A stretch of 64,000 nt of DNA, taken from contig NZ_JACEGD010000011.1 in the NCBI RefSeq assembly GCF_016031635.1, positions 1 through 64,000 of the forward strand, read 5' to 3'. Shown piece after piece: positions 25,071 to 33,835 of this stretch (position 1 is its first letter; each line of letters begins with the position of its first letter). Under the pieces are notes generated by a model that worked only from the letters and a program-made list of their open reading frames with translations, had not been told where the DNA came from and did no database searches. The DNA is from Bradyrhizobium diversitatis (GTDB lineage: Bacteria; Pseudomonadota; Alphaproteobacteria; Rhizobiales; Xanthobacteraceae). The position numbers and the translations under genes are program-made.

Positions 25071-25160
25071 AAGGCGCGATGCGATCAGGATGAATCGCCA
25101 TCGCGCTTTAGGTTTTGTTCAAGCACGATCTTTTCGGAATATCTCTCCGGATCATGCCTT
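25071..25160. repeat. Bradyrhizobium dispersed hairpin repeat
   Basis: Two consecutive hairpins: aaggcgcgatg (25071) with catcgcgcttt (25099-25109), then gcacgatcttttcgga (about 25123) with tccggatcatgc (about 25146). I recall close matches as a very common intergenic element in Bradyrhizobium and relatives. It may serve as terminator after the TolC gene. The rest of the gap to 25457 shows no gene. Confidence 0.6.
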
Positions 25161-25457
25161 GGTGATTCGGGCGACCTCGCCGACAGCCGAGGTCGACCGG
25201 TGCTTTGCTTGCAATCGTCAAAATCCCTGACATAGCCTTGCCAGAATGATGCGGGTCGATTCGGCCCCGCGTTGATGTCGTGTGCGTAATGCTTGAGTGC
25301 CGGCGCGGGGGCGCACCGCTGCACGTTGAGCCGTGATCTGGGGACAAGTCGGGCTGCCGCGACGAAAATGAGGGGCCTCCCGTCCGGAACCGGCCAATCC
25401 TGTCGTGCTTGGTGGTAAAACGACGCATGCGAGGGCGTTGATGATGTGGAGTCGGAG

Positions 25458-26231
25458 ATGACGCAGCCTGCAAAGGTCACAGAACCCTCGATGGAGGAGA
25501 TTCTGGCCTCGATCCGGCGCATCATTGCCGACGATGAGGCAAAGCCCCCGCCGGCTGAGGCCGCCAAGCCCGAGAAGGCCGCAGCGCCCGCGACGCCGCC
25601 GAAGCCGCAGGCAATGAACGATATTCCGCCATCCAAGGTCGCGCCCGCAAAACCTGCGGCCGAGAAGCCGGCGCCGCCAGTTGCGAAGCCGGCTCCGCCG
25701 CCGTCACCCGCGCCAGTGGCGGACGCCACCAACAACCAGGACGATATCGACGCGCTGCTGGCAGGGCTCGACGCGGCCACACCTGCGCCCGAGGTCCGCG
25801 CTCCCGAGCCGGAGCCAGAACCAGAACCAGAACCCGACGTGCTCGAATTGACGGACGAGATGGCGGTGGATCCGACACCGCCTCCGCCGCCGCCCAGCTT
25901 CCGCAAGGTCGAGCCGCGCGACGATCTCGAATTCGCCGAATCGCCCCCGCCACGGCCTACACCGCCGCCGTCCTACGCGCCGGTGGACTTTGACGCCCCG
26001 CCGCTGCCGCCGCAGCAGCCGATCCTCGCGCAATCGACGGTCTCCGCGGTCGAATCCGCCTTCAACTCCCTGGCCCACACGGTGCTCAGCAGCAATGCAC
26101 GGACGCTGGAGGACCTGGTTAAGGAGATGCTGCGGCCGATGCTGAAGTCCTGGCTCGACGACAACCTGCCGGGCCTCGTTGAACGCATCGTGAAGGCCGA
26201 AATCGAGCGGGTCTCGCGCGGCGGCCGCTGA
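25458..26231 (+). CDS. popZ: PopZ-like polar organizing protein (DUF2497)
   Basis: A 257-residue protein with the three-part PopZ layout. A short N-terminal helix (SMEEILASIRRIIADDE) binds partners. The long middle is Pro/Ala/Glu-rich and disordered (for example APAKPAAEKPAPPVAKPAPP). The C-terminal helices (NARTLEDLVKEMLRPMLKSW and ERIVKAEIERVSR) mediate assembly. PopZ forms a cell-pole matrix that anchors the chromosome origin in alphaproteobacteria. ATG 25458 has GGAG close upstream; an in-frame GTG 12 bases earlier is less likely. Location before valS is conserved in the group, as far as I recall. Confidence 0.88.
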   Translation: MTQPAKVTEPSMEEILASIRRIIADDEAKPPPAEAAKPEKAAAPATPPKPQAMNDIPPSKVAPAKPAAEKPAPPVAKPAPPPSPAPVADATNNQDDIDALLAGLDAATPAPEVRAPEPEPEPEPEPDVLELTDEMAVDPTPPPPPPSFRKVEPRDDLEFAESPPPRPTPPPSYAPVDFDAPPLPPQQPILAQSTVSAVESAFNSLAHTVLSSNARTLEDLVKEMLRPMLKSWLDDNLPGLVERIVKAEIERVSRGGR

Positions 26232-26320
26232 GAAGGGCCATACGGCCCCGATATAGCCCCGCTCGTACGCCATATTGGGCTCGTCGACCGGGCCGGAAAA
26301 CCCGTGCGCTGACGTTTTCG

Positions 26321-26349
26321 TTGACTTGGCCCACTCGCGCGGCTTTCTA
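26321..26349 (+). promoter_or_regulatory. Putative valS promoter giving a near-leaderless transcript
   Basis: TTGACT (26321-26326), 17-base spacer, TTTCTA (26344-26349). A start site 6-8 bases later would fall at about 26356, two bases before the valS ATG, and no ribosome-binding site precedes that ATG. Confidence 0.5.
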
Positions 26350-26357
26350 GCTGCCCC

Positions 26358-29234
26358 ATGATCGAGAAAAATTACCAGCCCGCCGATATCGAAGCCCGCA
26401 TGTCCGTCGTGTGGGAAGATGGCCTTGCCTTCAAGGCCGGTCGCCCCGACCGGCGTGATGCCGTGCCCTTCACCATCGTGATCCCGCCGCCGAACGTGAC
26501 GGGTTCGCTGCACATGGGCCACGCCCTCAACAATACGCTGCAGGACATCCTGTGCCGGTTCGAGCGCATGCGCGGCCGCGACGTGCTGTGGCAGCCCGGT
26601 ACCGACCATGCCGGTATCGCCACCCAGATGGTGGTCGAGCGGCAGCTGATGGAGCGTCAGCAGCCCGGCCGCCGCGAGATGGGCCGCGCGAAGTTCCTCG
26701 AGCGGGTCTGGCAATGGAAGGCCGAGAGCGGCGACACCATCATCAACCAGCTCAAGCGGCTCGGCGCGTCCTGCGACTGGTCGCGCGAGCGCTTCACCAT
26801 GGACGAGGGCCTGTCGAAAGCCGTCGTCAAGGTGTTCGTCGAGCTGCACCGCGAGGGGCTGATCTACAAGGACAAGCGGCTAGTGAACTGGGACACCAAG
26901 CTCTTGACCGCGATCTCCGATCTCGAGGTGCAGCAGGTCGAAGTCAAGGGCCACCTCTGGTACCTGCGCTATCCGATCGAGGGCAAGAATTTCAACCCCG
27001 AAGATCCCTCGAGCTTCATCGTCGTCGCGACCACGCGTCCCGAGACCATGCTCGGCGATACCGGCGTTGCCGTGCATCCCGAGGATGAGCGCTATCAGAA
27101 GCTGATCGGCAAAAACGTCATCCTGCCGCTGGTCGGCCGCAAGATTGCGATCGTTGCCGACGAGTACTCCGATCCGGACAAGGGCTCGGGCGCGGTGAAG
27201 GTGACGCCGGCGCACGACTTCAACGATTTCGAAGTCGGCAATCGCCACGGCTTGCGCCGGATCAGCGTGCTCGACAGGGAAGGTTGCCTCGATCTCCTCG
27301 ACAACGAGGATTATCTGCGCGACCTGCCTGAAGGCGCCGCGCAGTTCGCCGAGGAGTTCCACAAGGTCGACCGCTTCGCTGCGCGCAAGCGCATCGTCGA
27401 GCGGCTGGAATCGTTCGGCTTCGTCGAGCGGATCGAGCCGCACACTCACATGGTGCCGCATGGTGACCGCTCGAACAGCGTGATCGAGCCGTATCTGACC
27501 GACCAATGGTATGTCGACGCCAAGACGCTGGCGAGACCTGCGATCGCCGCGGTTCGTTCGGGCGAAACGACGTTCGTGCCGAAGAACTGGGAAAAGACCT
27601 ATTTCGACTGGATGGAGAACATCCAGCCCTGGTGCATCTCGCGCCAGCTCTGGTGGGGCCACCAGATTCCGGCCTGGTACGGACCTGACGGCAAGGTGTT
27701 CGTGGCCGAGACCGAGGAGGAGGCTGTCAGTCACGCGCTCGGCTATTACGTCGAGCAGGAAGTCATCACGGTCGAGCAGGGGCGCGAGATGGCGCTCGAC
27801 CGCAACAAGCGCGAAGGCTTCATCACCCGCGACGAGGATGTGCTCGACACCTGGTTCTCGTCGGCGCTGTGGCCGTTCTCGACGCTCGGCTGGCCGGACG
27901 ATACGCCCGAGGTGCAGCGCTATTACCCGACCAACGCGCTTGTGACGGGCTTCGACATCATCTTCTTCTGGGTCGCCCGCATGATGATGATGGGCCTGCA
28001 CTTCATGAAGGAAGTGCCGTTCTCGACCATCTACATCCACGCCCTCGTCCGAGACGAGAAGGGCGCCAAGATGTCGAAGTCGAAGGGCAACGTCATCGAT
28101 CCCCTGAACCTGATCGACGAATACGGCGCCGACGCGCTGCGTTTCACGCTGGCGGCGATGGCGGCGCAGGGGCGCGACATCAAGCTCGCCACCAGCCGCG
28201 TCGAGGGCTATCGCAATTTCGCGACGAAGCTCTGGAACGCCTGTCGCTTCGCCGAGATGAACCACTGCGCTGTTCCCGAAGGCTTCGAGCCGGCGAACGC
28301 GAAGGAGACGCTGAACCGCTGGATCGCGCATGAGACCGCGCACACCACGCGCGAGGTGACCGAGGCGATCGAAGCCTATCGCTTCAACGATGCCGCGGGC
28401 AGCATCTATCGCTTCGTCTGGAACGTCTATTGCGACTGGTATGTCGAGCTTGCAAAGCCCGTGCTGCTCGGTCCGGACAGTCCCGCCAAGGACGAGACCC
28501 GCGCCATGGTCGCCTGGGCGCGCGATGAGATCCTGAAGCTGCTGCACCCCTTCATGCCCTTCATCACCGAGGAGCTGTGGGAGGTGACGGCCAATCGCGA
28601 GGGCCTGCTGGCATTGGCGCCGTGGCCGCTGAAGCAGGTCGAACCGACGCCGGAGCAACTCGCGATGCTCGCGGCGACGACGGGTCCGACCGATGCACTC
28701 GTTTCGCCGGCCTGGGTGCTGCCGATCTTCGATCATGCCGACTTCACCGATCCCGCGGCCGAGGCCGAGATTGGTTGGGTGATCGACCTCGTGACGCAGA
28801 TCCGCTCGGTGCGCGCCGAGATGAACATCCCGCCGGCGACGCTGACGGCGTTGGTGCTCGCCGGCGCCTCGGCCAAGACCAGGGAGCGCGCGCCGCGCTG
28901 GACCGACGTCATCAAGCGCATGGCCCGGCTGTCGGACATTTCCTTTGCAGAACGTGCGCCTGACGGCGCGGTTCAGCTCCTGGTGCGCGGTGAGGTGGCT
29001 GCGCTGCCGCTGAAGGGCGTGATCGACGTTGCTGCCGAGCGTACGCGGCTCGACAAGGAGATCGGCAAGGCCGACGCCGACATCAAGCGCGCCGAATCCA
29101 AGCTGGCGAACGAGAAGTTCGTCGCCAACGCGGCGGAGGAGGTCGTCGAGGAGGAGCGCGAAAAGCGCGAGGCCGCGCTGGCGCGCAAGGCCAAGCTGCT
29201 CGAGGCGCTGGAGCGGCTGAAGCAGGCGTCTTGA
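26358..29234 (+). CDS. valS: Valine--tRNA ligase
   Basis: A 958-residue class I aminoacyl-tRNA synthetase that charges tRNA-Val. The HIGH motif appears as HMGH (residues 52-55, within PPPNVTGSLHMGHALN) and the KMSKS motif at 571-575. The CP1 editing domain (VVATTRPETMLGDTGVAVHPED, and the threonine-rich/DxxD region) lies between. After the anticodon-binding domain there is the C-terminal coiled-coil arm of ValS (DKEIGKADADIKRAESKLANEKF). Length is typical. The start codon has no ribosome-binding site, consistent with initiation at the 5' end of a leaderless message. Confidence 0.98.
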   Translation: MIEKNYQPADIEARMSVVWEDGLAFKAGRPDRRDAVPFTIVIPPPNVTGSLHMGHALNNTLQDILCRFERMRGRDVLWQPGTDHAGIATQMVVERQLMERQQPGRREMGRAKFLERVWQWKAESGDTIINQLKRLGASCDWSRERFTMDEGLSKAVVKVFVELHREGLIYKDKRLVNWDTKLLTAISDLEVQQVEVKGHLWYLRYPIEGKNFNPEDPSSFIVVATTRPETMLGDTGVAVHPEDERYQKLIGKNVILPLVGRKIAIVADEYSDPDKGSGAVKVTPAHDFNDFEVGNRHGLRRISVLDREGCLDLLDNEDYLRDLPEGAAQFAEEFHKVDRFAARKRIVERLESFGFVERIEPHTHMVPHGDRSNSVIEPYLTDQWYVDAKTLARPAIAAVRSGETTFVPKNWEKTYFDWMENIQPWCISRQLWWGHQIPAWYGPDGKVFVAETEEEAVSHALGYYVEQEVITVEQGREMALDRNKREGFITRDEDVLDTWFSSALWPFSTLGWPDDTPEVQRYYPTNALVTGFDIIFFWVARMMMMGLHFMKEVPFSTIYIHALVRDEKGAKMSKSKGNVIDPLNLIDEYGADALRFTLAAMAAQGRDIKLATSRVEGYRNFATKLWNACRFAEMNHCAVPEGFEPANAKETLNRWIAHETAHTTREVTEAIEAYRFNDAAGSIYRFVWNVYCDWYVELAKPVLLGPDSPAKDETRAMVAWARDEILKLLHPFMPFITEELWEVTANREGLLALAPWPLKQVEPTPEQLAMLAATTGPTDALVSPAWVLPIFDHADFTDPAAEAEIGWVIDLVTQIRSVRAEMNIPPATLTALVLAGASAKTRERAPRWTDVIKRMARLSDISFAERAPDGAVQLLVRGEVAALPLKGVIDVAAERTRLDKEIGKADADIKRAESKLANEKFVANAAEEVVEEEREKREAALARKAKLLEALERLKQAS

Positions 29235-29241
29235 TCTCGCT

Positions 29242-29343
29242 GTCATTCCGGGGCGATGCGTAGCATCGAACTCTGGTGCGCAATTGCGCACCTGAGAAAT
29301 CTCGAGGTTCCGGGTTCGCGTCTTCGACGCGCCCCGGAATGAC
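29242..29343. repeat. Bradyrhizobium-type intergenic palindromic repeat (copy 2)
   Basis: Arms gtcattccggggcg (29242) and its complement (29330-29343). Between them is a perfect 18-base palindrome, ggtgcgcaattgcgcacc (29275-29292). It lies between the convergent valS and mpg genes and may act as a bidirectional terminator. Confidence 0.8.
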
Positions 29344-29345
29344 GA

Positions 29346-29948
29346 CTACTTCGGAAACGGCTTGCTCAAGAACTTCGAGCCTTTGAGGCCATAGCGCCAT
29401 GGCAGCTCGACCGCCTTGGTGATGCCGATGCGGATGCCGGTTGCGACCTCGACCTCCTCGGTTCGCGCATGCAGCGCGATTGGCGGACGGTCCAGCGGCA
29501 GGGCGTTGTGCGCGATGGTGATGCCGAGCGCCTCGGTCAGCTTGCCCGGGCCCGAGCACAGCGCATGCGCATCCTGGAGATGCCGGCGCCGGCGCATCGC
29601 AGCCAGGCCGTGCGTCGGCTCCAGCGCGCGGATCAGCACGGCGCTGGCCGAGCCTTCCTCCTCGCAGACGAAGTTCACGCACCAGTGGATGCCGTAGGAG
29701 CGATAGACATAGGCAAAGCCGGGCGGGCCAAACATGACCTTGTTCCGCGGCGTCGGTCCGCGATAGGAGTGTGCGGCTGGGTCGGTATGATGATAGGCCT
29801 CGACTTCGACGATGATCCCGCCGACACCGTTGACCAGCATGGTCGCGCCGATCAGGTCGGGTGCGACCTCATGCACGCTGCGGCCGAAAAAGGTCCGCTT
29901 CAGCTGCTTGCCGAGCCGCGGTGTGGATGCCTTCGAGATTGGAGCCAT
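29346..29948 (-). CDS. mpg: 3-methyladenine DNA glycosylase (AAG/Mpg)
   Basis: A 200-residue base-excision repair glycosylase that removes alkylated purines such as 3-methyladenine and hypoxanthine. Family hallmarks: [38 protein letters not shown] with the catalytic Glu in VEVEAY, then [31 protein letters not shown] and [12 protein letters not shown]. Length is normal for bacterial Mpg. It is convergent with valS and divergent from lipA 130 bases away. Confidence 0.95.
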   Translation of the reverse strand: MAPISKASTPRLGKQLKRTFFGRSVHEVAPDLIGATMLVNGVGGIIVEVEAYHHTDPAAHSYRGPTPRNKVMFGPPGFAYVYRSYGIHWCVNFVCEEEGSASAVLIRALEPTHGLAAMRRRRHLQDAHALCSGPGKLTEALGITIAHNALPLDRPPIALHARTEEVEVATGIRIGITKAVELPWRYGLKGSKFLSKPFPK

Positions 29949-30078
29949 TCGAGGTGAGAATCGCCCGAGAACAGAGCAGGATATTGCCCATATCTGCCAT
30001 GTTCCCTGAAGCGGCGCGAGCCGGGTTGCGGCAGGCAGCCAGACCGATTAGGTAGGACCTGAACAGACCGGACACCCC

Positions 30079-31035
30079 ATGGTCGTTATTGTCGATACCA
30101 TCTCGAACCCGCTGCGCCCGCGCCACCCCGAAAAGGTGAACCGGCCTGATTCCGCTTCGCCGCCCAAGCCGGACTGGATCCGCGTGCGCGCGCCGAATAC
30201 CCGCGGCTATGCAGACACCCGCAACATCGTGCGGGCGAACGGCCTGCACACGGTATGCGAGGAGGCGGGCTGCCCGAACATCGGCGAGTGCTGGGACAAG
30301 AAGCACGCGACCTTCATGATCATGGGTGACACCTGCACCCGCGCCTGTGCCTTCTGCAACGTCAAGACCGGCCTGCCCAATGCGCTGGATGCGGCCGAGC
30401 CGCAGAACGTCGCCGAGGCGGTCGCCAAGCTCGGCCTCGCTCATGTCGTCATCACCTCCGTCGACCGCGACGACCTCGCCGACGGCGGCGCCGAGCACTT
30501 CGCTCAGACCATCCGCGCGATCCGGGCCGCGTGCCCCTCGACCACGATCGAGATCCTTACGCCGGACTTCCTGCGCAAGGAGGGGGCACTCGAAATCGTC
30601 GTTGCCGCGAAGCCCGACGTGTTCAACCACAATCTCGAGACCGTGCCGTCGCGCTATCTCACAGTACGGCCCGGCGCGCGCTACTTCCACTCGATCCGGC
30701 TGTTGCAGCGGGTCAAGGAACTCGATCCCACCATCTTCACCAAGTCCGGGATCATGGTCGGTCTCGGCGAGGAGCGCCACGAGGTGCAGCAGGTGATGGA
30801 CGATCTGCGTTCGGCCGAGGTCGACTTCCTGACCATCGGCCAGTACCTCCAGCCGACCCGCAAGCACCATGCCGTGATGCGGTACGTGCCGCCGGACGAG
30901 TTTTCGTCTTACGAGAAGATCGCCTACACCAAGGGCTTCCTGATGGTGTCGGCGAGCCCGCTGACCCGCTCGTCGCATCATGCCGGCGAGGACTTTGCGA
31001 GACTGAAGGCCGCGCGGGCAGCTAACGCCCACTGA
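30079..31035 (+). CDS. lipA: Lipoyl synthase
   Basis: A 318-residue radical-SAM enzyme that inserts two sulfurs into octanoyl groups of lipoyl domains. The auxiliary cluster Cys are C60, C65 and C71 ([12 protein letters not shown]). The radical-SAM cluster Cys are C86, C90 and C93 (CTRACAFC). The C-terminal [10 protein letters not shown], with the Ser ligand of the auxiliary cluster, is present. The next gene starts 6 bases after its stop. Confidence 0.98.
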   Translation: MVVIVDTISNPLRPRHPEKVNRPDSASPPKPDWIRVRAPNTRGYADTRNIVRANGLHTVCEEAGCPNIGECWDKKHATFMIMGDTCTRACAFCNVKTGLPNALDAAEPQNVAEAVAKLGLAHVVITSVDRDDLADGGAEHFAQTIRAIRAACPSTTIEILTPDFLRKEGALEIVVAAKPDVFNHNLETVPSRYLTVRPGARYFHSIRLLQRVKELDPTIFTKSGIMVGLGEERHEVQQVMDDLRSAEVDFLTIGQYLQPTRKHHAVMRYVPPDEFSSYEKIAYTKGFLMVSASPLTRSSHHAGEDFARLKAARAANAH

Positions 31036-31041
31036 ACCGAT

Positions 31042-31524
31042 ATGCCCCGTTTTTCCAGCAAGCGCCGTGTCAATCACAGCGCATCCGAGATGTTCGATCT
31101 GGTCGCCGACGTCGAGCGTTATCCGGAATTCGTGCCGCTGTGCAGCGCCCTGAAGGTTCGTCAGCGCATGGCAAAGCCCGACGGCACCGAGGTGCTGGTT
31201 GCCGACATGACGGTATCGTTCAAGCTGGTCAAGGAATCCTTCACTAGCCGGGTGACGCTCGACCGCGCCAATCTGAAGATCCTGGTCGAGTATCTGCAGG
31301 GTCCTTTCAGCAACCTCGAAAACCGCTGGACGTTCGAGCCCAAGGGCCAAGAGGGGGGTGAGGGCGTCTGCGACGTCGGATTCTTTCTCGCCTACGAGTT
31401 CAGGAGCCGCATGCTGGCGATGCTGATGGGCTCGATGTTCGACGCCGCCTTCGCGCGCTTCTCGACCGCGTTTGAAAAGCGTGCGGACGCGATCTACGGC
31501 CGGCCGAAGCTGGCGTCGACGTAG
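31042..31524 (+). CDS. START-like (RatA/COQ10 family) protein
   Basis: A 160-residue SRPBCC/START-fold protein. It begins MPRFSSKRRVNHSASEMFDLVADVERYPEFVPLC, the characteristic start of the RatA/COQ10 family, and ends with a helix over the ligand cavity (LMGSMFDAAFARFSTAFEKRAD). In mitochondria COQ10 binds ubiquinone; in E. coli RatA was reported to inhibit ribosome association. Co-transcription with lipA (6-base gap) is common in alphaproteobacteria and favours the quinone/respiration role. Confidence 0.88.
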   Translation: MPRFSSKRRVNHSASEMFDLVADVERYPEFVPLCSALKVRQRMAKPDGTEVLVADMTVSFKLVKESFTSRVTLDRANLKILVEYLQGPFSNLENRWTFEPKGQEGGEGVCDVGFFLAYEFRSRMLAMLMGSMFDAAFARFSTAFEKRADAIYGRPKLAST

Positions 31525-31534
31525 GTTGGTAGCG

Positions 31535-31666
31535 CTCGTGTCCCGACGCGCTGCAATGCCGAGCATTGCTGCGCAGTGCGGGGACGCAGGTCTTGCAAGC
31601 AAAGCATGGGTTCCGGCTTCCGCAGCGCACCGCTAAAAGAGCACTGCGCCGCGTCCGGGGGCACGG
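31535..31666. repeat. Intergenic palindromic repeat (copy 3, tcccgg/ccggga class)
   Basis: Starts ctcgtgtcccgacgcgctgc and ends gcgccgcgtccggggcacg-like, with inner inverted pieces such as gcattgctgcgcagtgc. Same arm family as the elements at 45207 and 47080. Located just downstream of the START-domain gene. Confidence 0.55.
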
Positions 31667-32043
31667 GCGTCCCCCTCAATCCACCGCCTTCACGACGTCA
31701 GGCGGCATTGCTGCCTGCGTCCACCCGCGTGTCGTGACAATCGCGATACGCCCCTCTGACCGGGATGAGGTGACGGACGGGTACGCCAAATCCGAACTTC
31801 GGTAAAGCGGAATATTTTCGCCGGCGCGGATTGACCTGCCGGCTGGGTGTCTTGCCCGACAGGCAGCACAAGGGTTGGTAGGGATGGGCTGTCACGCGCA
31901 AGCCTGTGGCGCACGATCGAGCAGTCAGACTTCGTGCGGGCCGTGCGGTCCGGGCCAAAACGTAGAGCAGCGGCGGCCCACCCTTTTGCCCGCGAGGCGG
32001 TACACCTGTAAGGGGTGTATTTACTAAGGAATTCAACTAGAAT
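31667..32043. other. Intergenic block, no supported gene
   Basis: About 380 bases. The minus strand has an open frame translating to phrases such as FGFGVPVRHLIPVRGAYRD, which I recall as recurrent spurious hypothetical proteins in Bradyrhizobium annotation. This suggests a dispersed non-coding repeat rather than a gene. The right edge (tgtatttactaaggaattcaactag) is AT-rich and may hold the promoter of the next gene. Confidence 0.4.
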
Positions 32044-32262
32044 ATGAGTCGGGCGCGGGGCTTGCGGAGCTGGACGGGACAGATGGCGCGCTGGAAGCAA
32101 TCGTGGAGCGAGGAAGACCTCAACCGACTCAGGGAGCTTGCAGGCACCAAGCCAATTACGACCATCGCGAGGGAGCTCGGACGGACCACGGGGACGGTGC
32201 TTGCGAAGGCGATCGAGCAAAAGCTCCCCGTCATGTGTCGTGTCGAGCGAGCGGCGCAATAA
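32044..32262 (+). CDS. Small HTH/SANT-like protein
   Basis: Up to 72 residues from ATG 32044; an internal ATG at 32083 is an alternative start (59 residues). The core WKQSWSEEDLNRLRELAGTKPITTIARELGRTTGTVLAKAIEQKLPV has the Trp-spaced helical pattern of Myb/SANT-type or GcrA-like DNA-binding helices. This suggests a small DNA-binding protein. AGGA lies about 13 bases before the first ATG. Function unknown. Confidence 0.6.
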   Translation: MSRARGLRSWTGQMARWKQSWSEEDLNRLRELAGTKPITTIARELGRTTGTVLAKAIEQKLPVMCRVERAAQ

Positions 32263-32424
32263 CGGGATTCGCGATGAACCTGGAATTCCGGCCGGTCAGT
32301 ACCCGGGTTTCACGTCGCTCCCACCCATGAGATGCCGCGTCGGGCGCTTGACGATTGGCTAGCCCCGAAGGGGATCATTTTCCACGACAGCGAGTTTTAA
32401 CCGATTGCCTTGGTTGGAGCCGCC

Positions 32425-33201
32425 ATGACCGTCAATTTCGACACGGTGAAAGCCTCGCTCGTTCTCTATGGGCTGAACGCGATCTACGCGATCCTGCTGC
32501 TCGCCATCGGCTGGTACCTGTCCAGCGCGATGCAGCGTTTCGTCACGCGCGTCCTGAGCGTCACGCATCGCGTCGATCCGCTGGTGACGTTGTTCGTGGG
32601 CAGCCTCGCGCGCTATGGCGTGCTCGCGGTGGTCGGCATCGCCGTGCTGCAGCTCTTCGGCATCCAGACCGCGAGCCTCGTCGCCGTGCTGGGCGCCACA
32701 TCTCTCGCCATTGGTCTGGCGTTGCAGGGTACGCTCTCCAATCTCGCTGCCGGCGTGATGCTGCTGTTGTTCCGGCCCTTTCGCATCGGCGACGACGTCG
32801 AGGTCGCCGGCAAGGCGGGGAAGGTGAGGTCGCTGTCTCTGTTCATGACCGAACTCGTCGCGGCCGACAACACGCAGATCCTGCTGCCGAACGGACAGGT
32901 GTGGGGTGCAGCGATCGTCAACCACAGCGCCTATCCCGGCACCGGCGAGGTCAAGGTGGCGTTTCCGGTTCCGGCCGGCGCCGCTTCGGCGCTGGCCGAT
33001 CGGATCCTGACGGAGTTGCGCAATGACTCCCGCATGGACGATCAGGCTGCACCTGCCGTCAACATCTCCAGAGTGGTCGATGTCGCCAATCCGGCGTCGC
33101 CGATCGTGGAGTTGACGGTCAGCGCGAAGGCGAAGCCATCACAGGTGGACGCGGTCAGGCAGTGCGTGCTGGATCACGCCAGCGCGCTGCTCGCGGCATA
33201 G
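32425..33201 (+). CDS. MscS-family mechanosensitive channel / small-conductance ion channel
   Basis: A 258-residue inner-membrane protein with three N-terminal transmembrane helices. The third is glycine/alanine-rich (GATSLAIGLALQGTLSNLAAGVMLLLFRPF), the pore-lining TM3 signature of MscS. The beta domain (RIGDDVEVAGKAGKVRSLSLFMTELVAADN, then ILLPNGQVWGAAIVNHS) and a C-terminal alpha-beta domain follow. Such channels release solutes on osmotic downshock. ATG 32425 has GGAG 6 bases upstream; an in-frame TTG at 32410 is less likely. Confidence 0.92.
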   Translation: MTVNFDTVKASLVLYGLNAIYAILLLAIGWYLSSAMQRFVTRVLSVTHRVDPLVTLFVGSLARYGVLAVVGIAVLQLFGIQTASLVAVLGATSLAIGLALQGTLSNLAAGVMLLLFRPFRIGDDVEVAGKAGKVRSLSLFMTELVAADNTQILLPNGQVWGAAIVNHSAYPGTGEVKVAFPVPAGAASALADRILTELRNDSRMDDQAAPAVNISRVVDVANPASPIVELTVSAKAKPSQVDAVRQCVLDHASALLAA

Positions 33202-33223
33202 GCGTTTCGGCGGCGCAGATCTT

Positions 33224-33832
33224 TCAGCCTCGCGGCGAACGCGGCGGCCTGCGCTTCACCGCATGCCGGCGCGGCGAGCGGGTCACGCGCGGGCGCAGGC
33301 GGCTGGCGGCGGTGCGCTGCGGCTTGGCCGCGACTTGCGGGCCGCGGGCGAGCTCCATCAGCATCCGCAGCGCCTCGACCACCGAGCGGGCGCGCACGGC
33401 GCTGCGGCCGATCGCGCCAAAACGGTGCTCGCGATGGATGATGCGGCCGTCGCGCGCGGCGGCCGCGAAGTGCACGAGACCGACCGGCTTGCCGGGCGTG
33501 GCGCCGCCAGGGCCGGCGATGCCGGTGATGGCGACGGCGAGATCGACATCGGCACGCTCCAGCGCGCCGATTGCCATCGCAGTCGCGGTCTCCTTGCTGA
33601 CGGCGCCGAAATTCGTCAGCGTGCTCGCTTCGACCCCCAACATCGCGCGCTTGGCGTCATTGGAATAGGTGACGAAGCCGCGGTCGATCACGTCGGAGGA
33701 ACCGGGGATGTCAGTCAGCGCGCCGGCGACGAGGCCGCCGGTGCAGGATTCCGCAGTCGCGATCGTCAGCTTGCGCATCCGGCACAGATCGAGCAGCGAG
33801 CGGGAGAGGGCGCGTGCGTCGCTGCCGCCCAT
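33224..33832 (-). CDS. cinA: CinA C-terminal domain family protein (nicotinamide-nucleotide amidase type)
   Basis: A 202-residue single-domain CinA/PncC protein, whose family deamidates NMN to nicotinate mononucleotide. Signature segments: LTIATAESCTGGLVAGALTDIPGSSDVIDRGFVTYSNDAKRAMLGV, then VDLAVAITGIAGPGGATPGKPVGLVHFA. The last 40 residues are a basic extension (KRRPPRSPRG end). Its ATG lies 3 bases after the ispDF stop, so the two are co-transcribed. Confidence 0.9.
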   Translation of the reverse strand: MGGSDARALSRSLLDLCRMRKLTIATAESCTGGLVAGALTDIPGSSDVIDRGFVTYSNDAKRAMLGVEASTLTNFGAVSKETATAMAIGALERADVDLAVAITGIAGPGGATPGKPVGLVHFAAAARDGRIIHREHRFGAIGRSAVRARSVVEALRMLMELARGPQVAAKPQRTAASRLRPRVTRSPRRHAVKRRPPRSPRG

Positions 33833-33835
33833 GGC

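Noticed and set aside
26232..26357. T-box leader before valS
   Set aside because: No T-box core sequence or terminator hairpin, and T-boxes are not expected in alphaproteobacteria.
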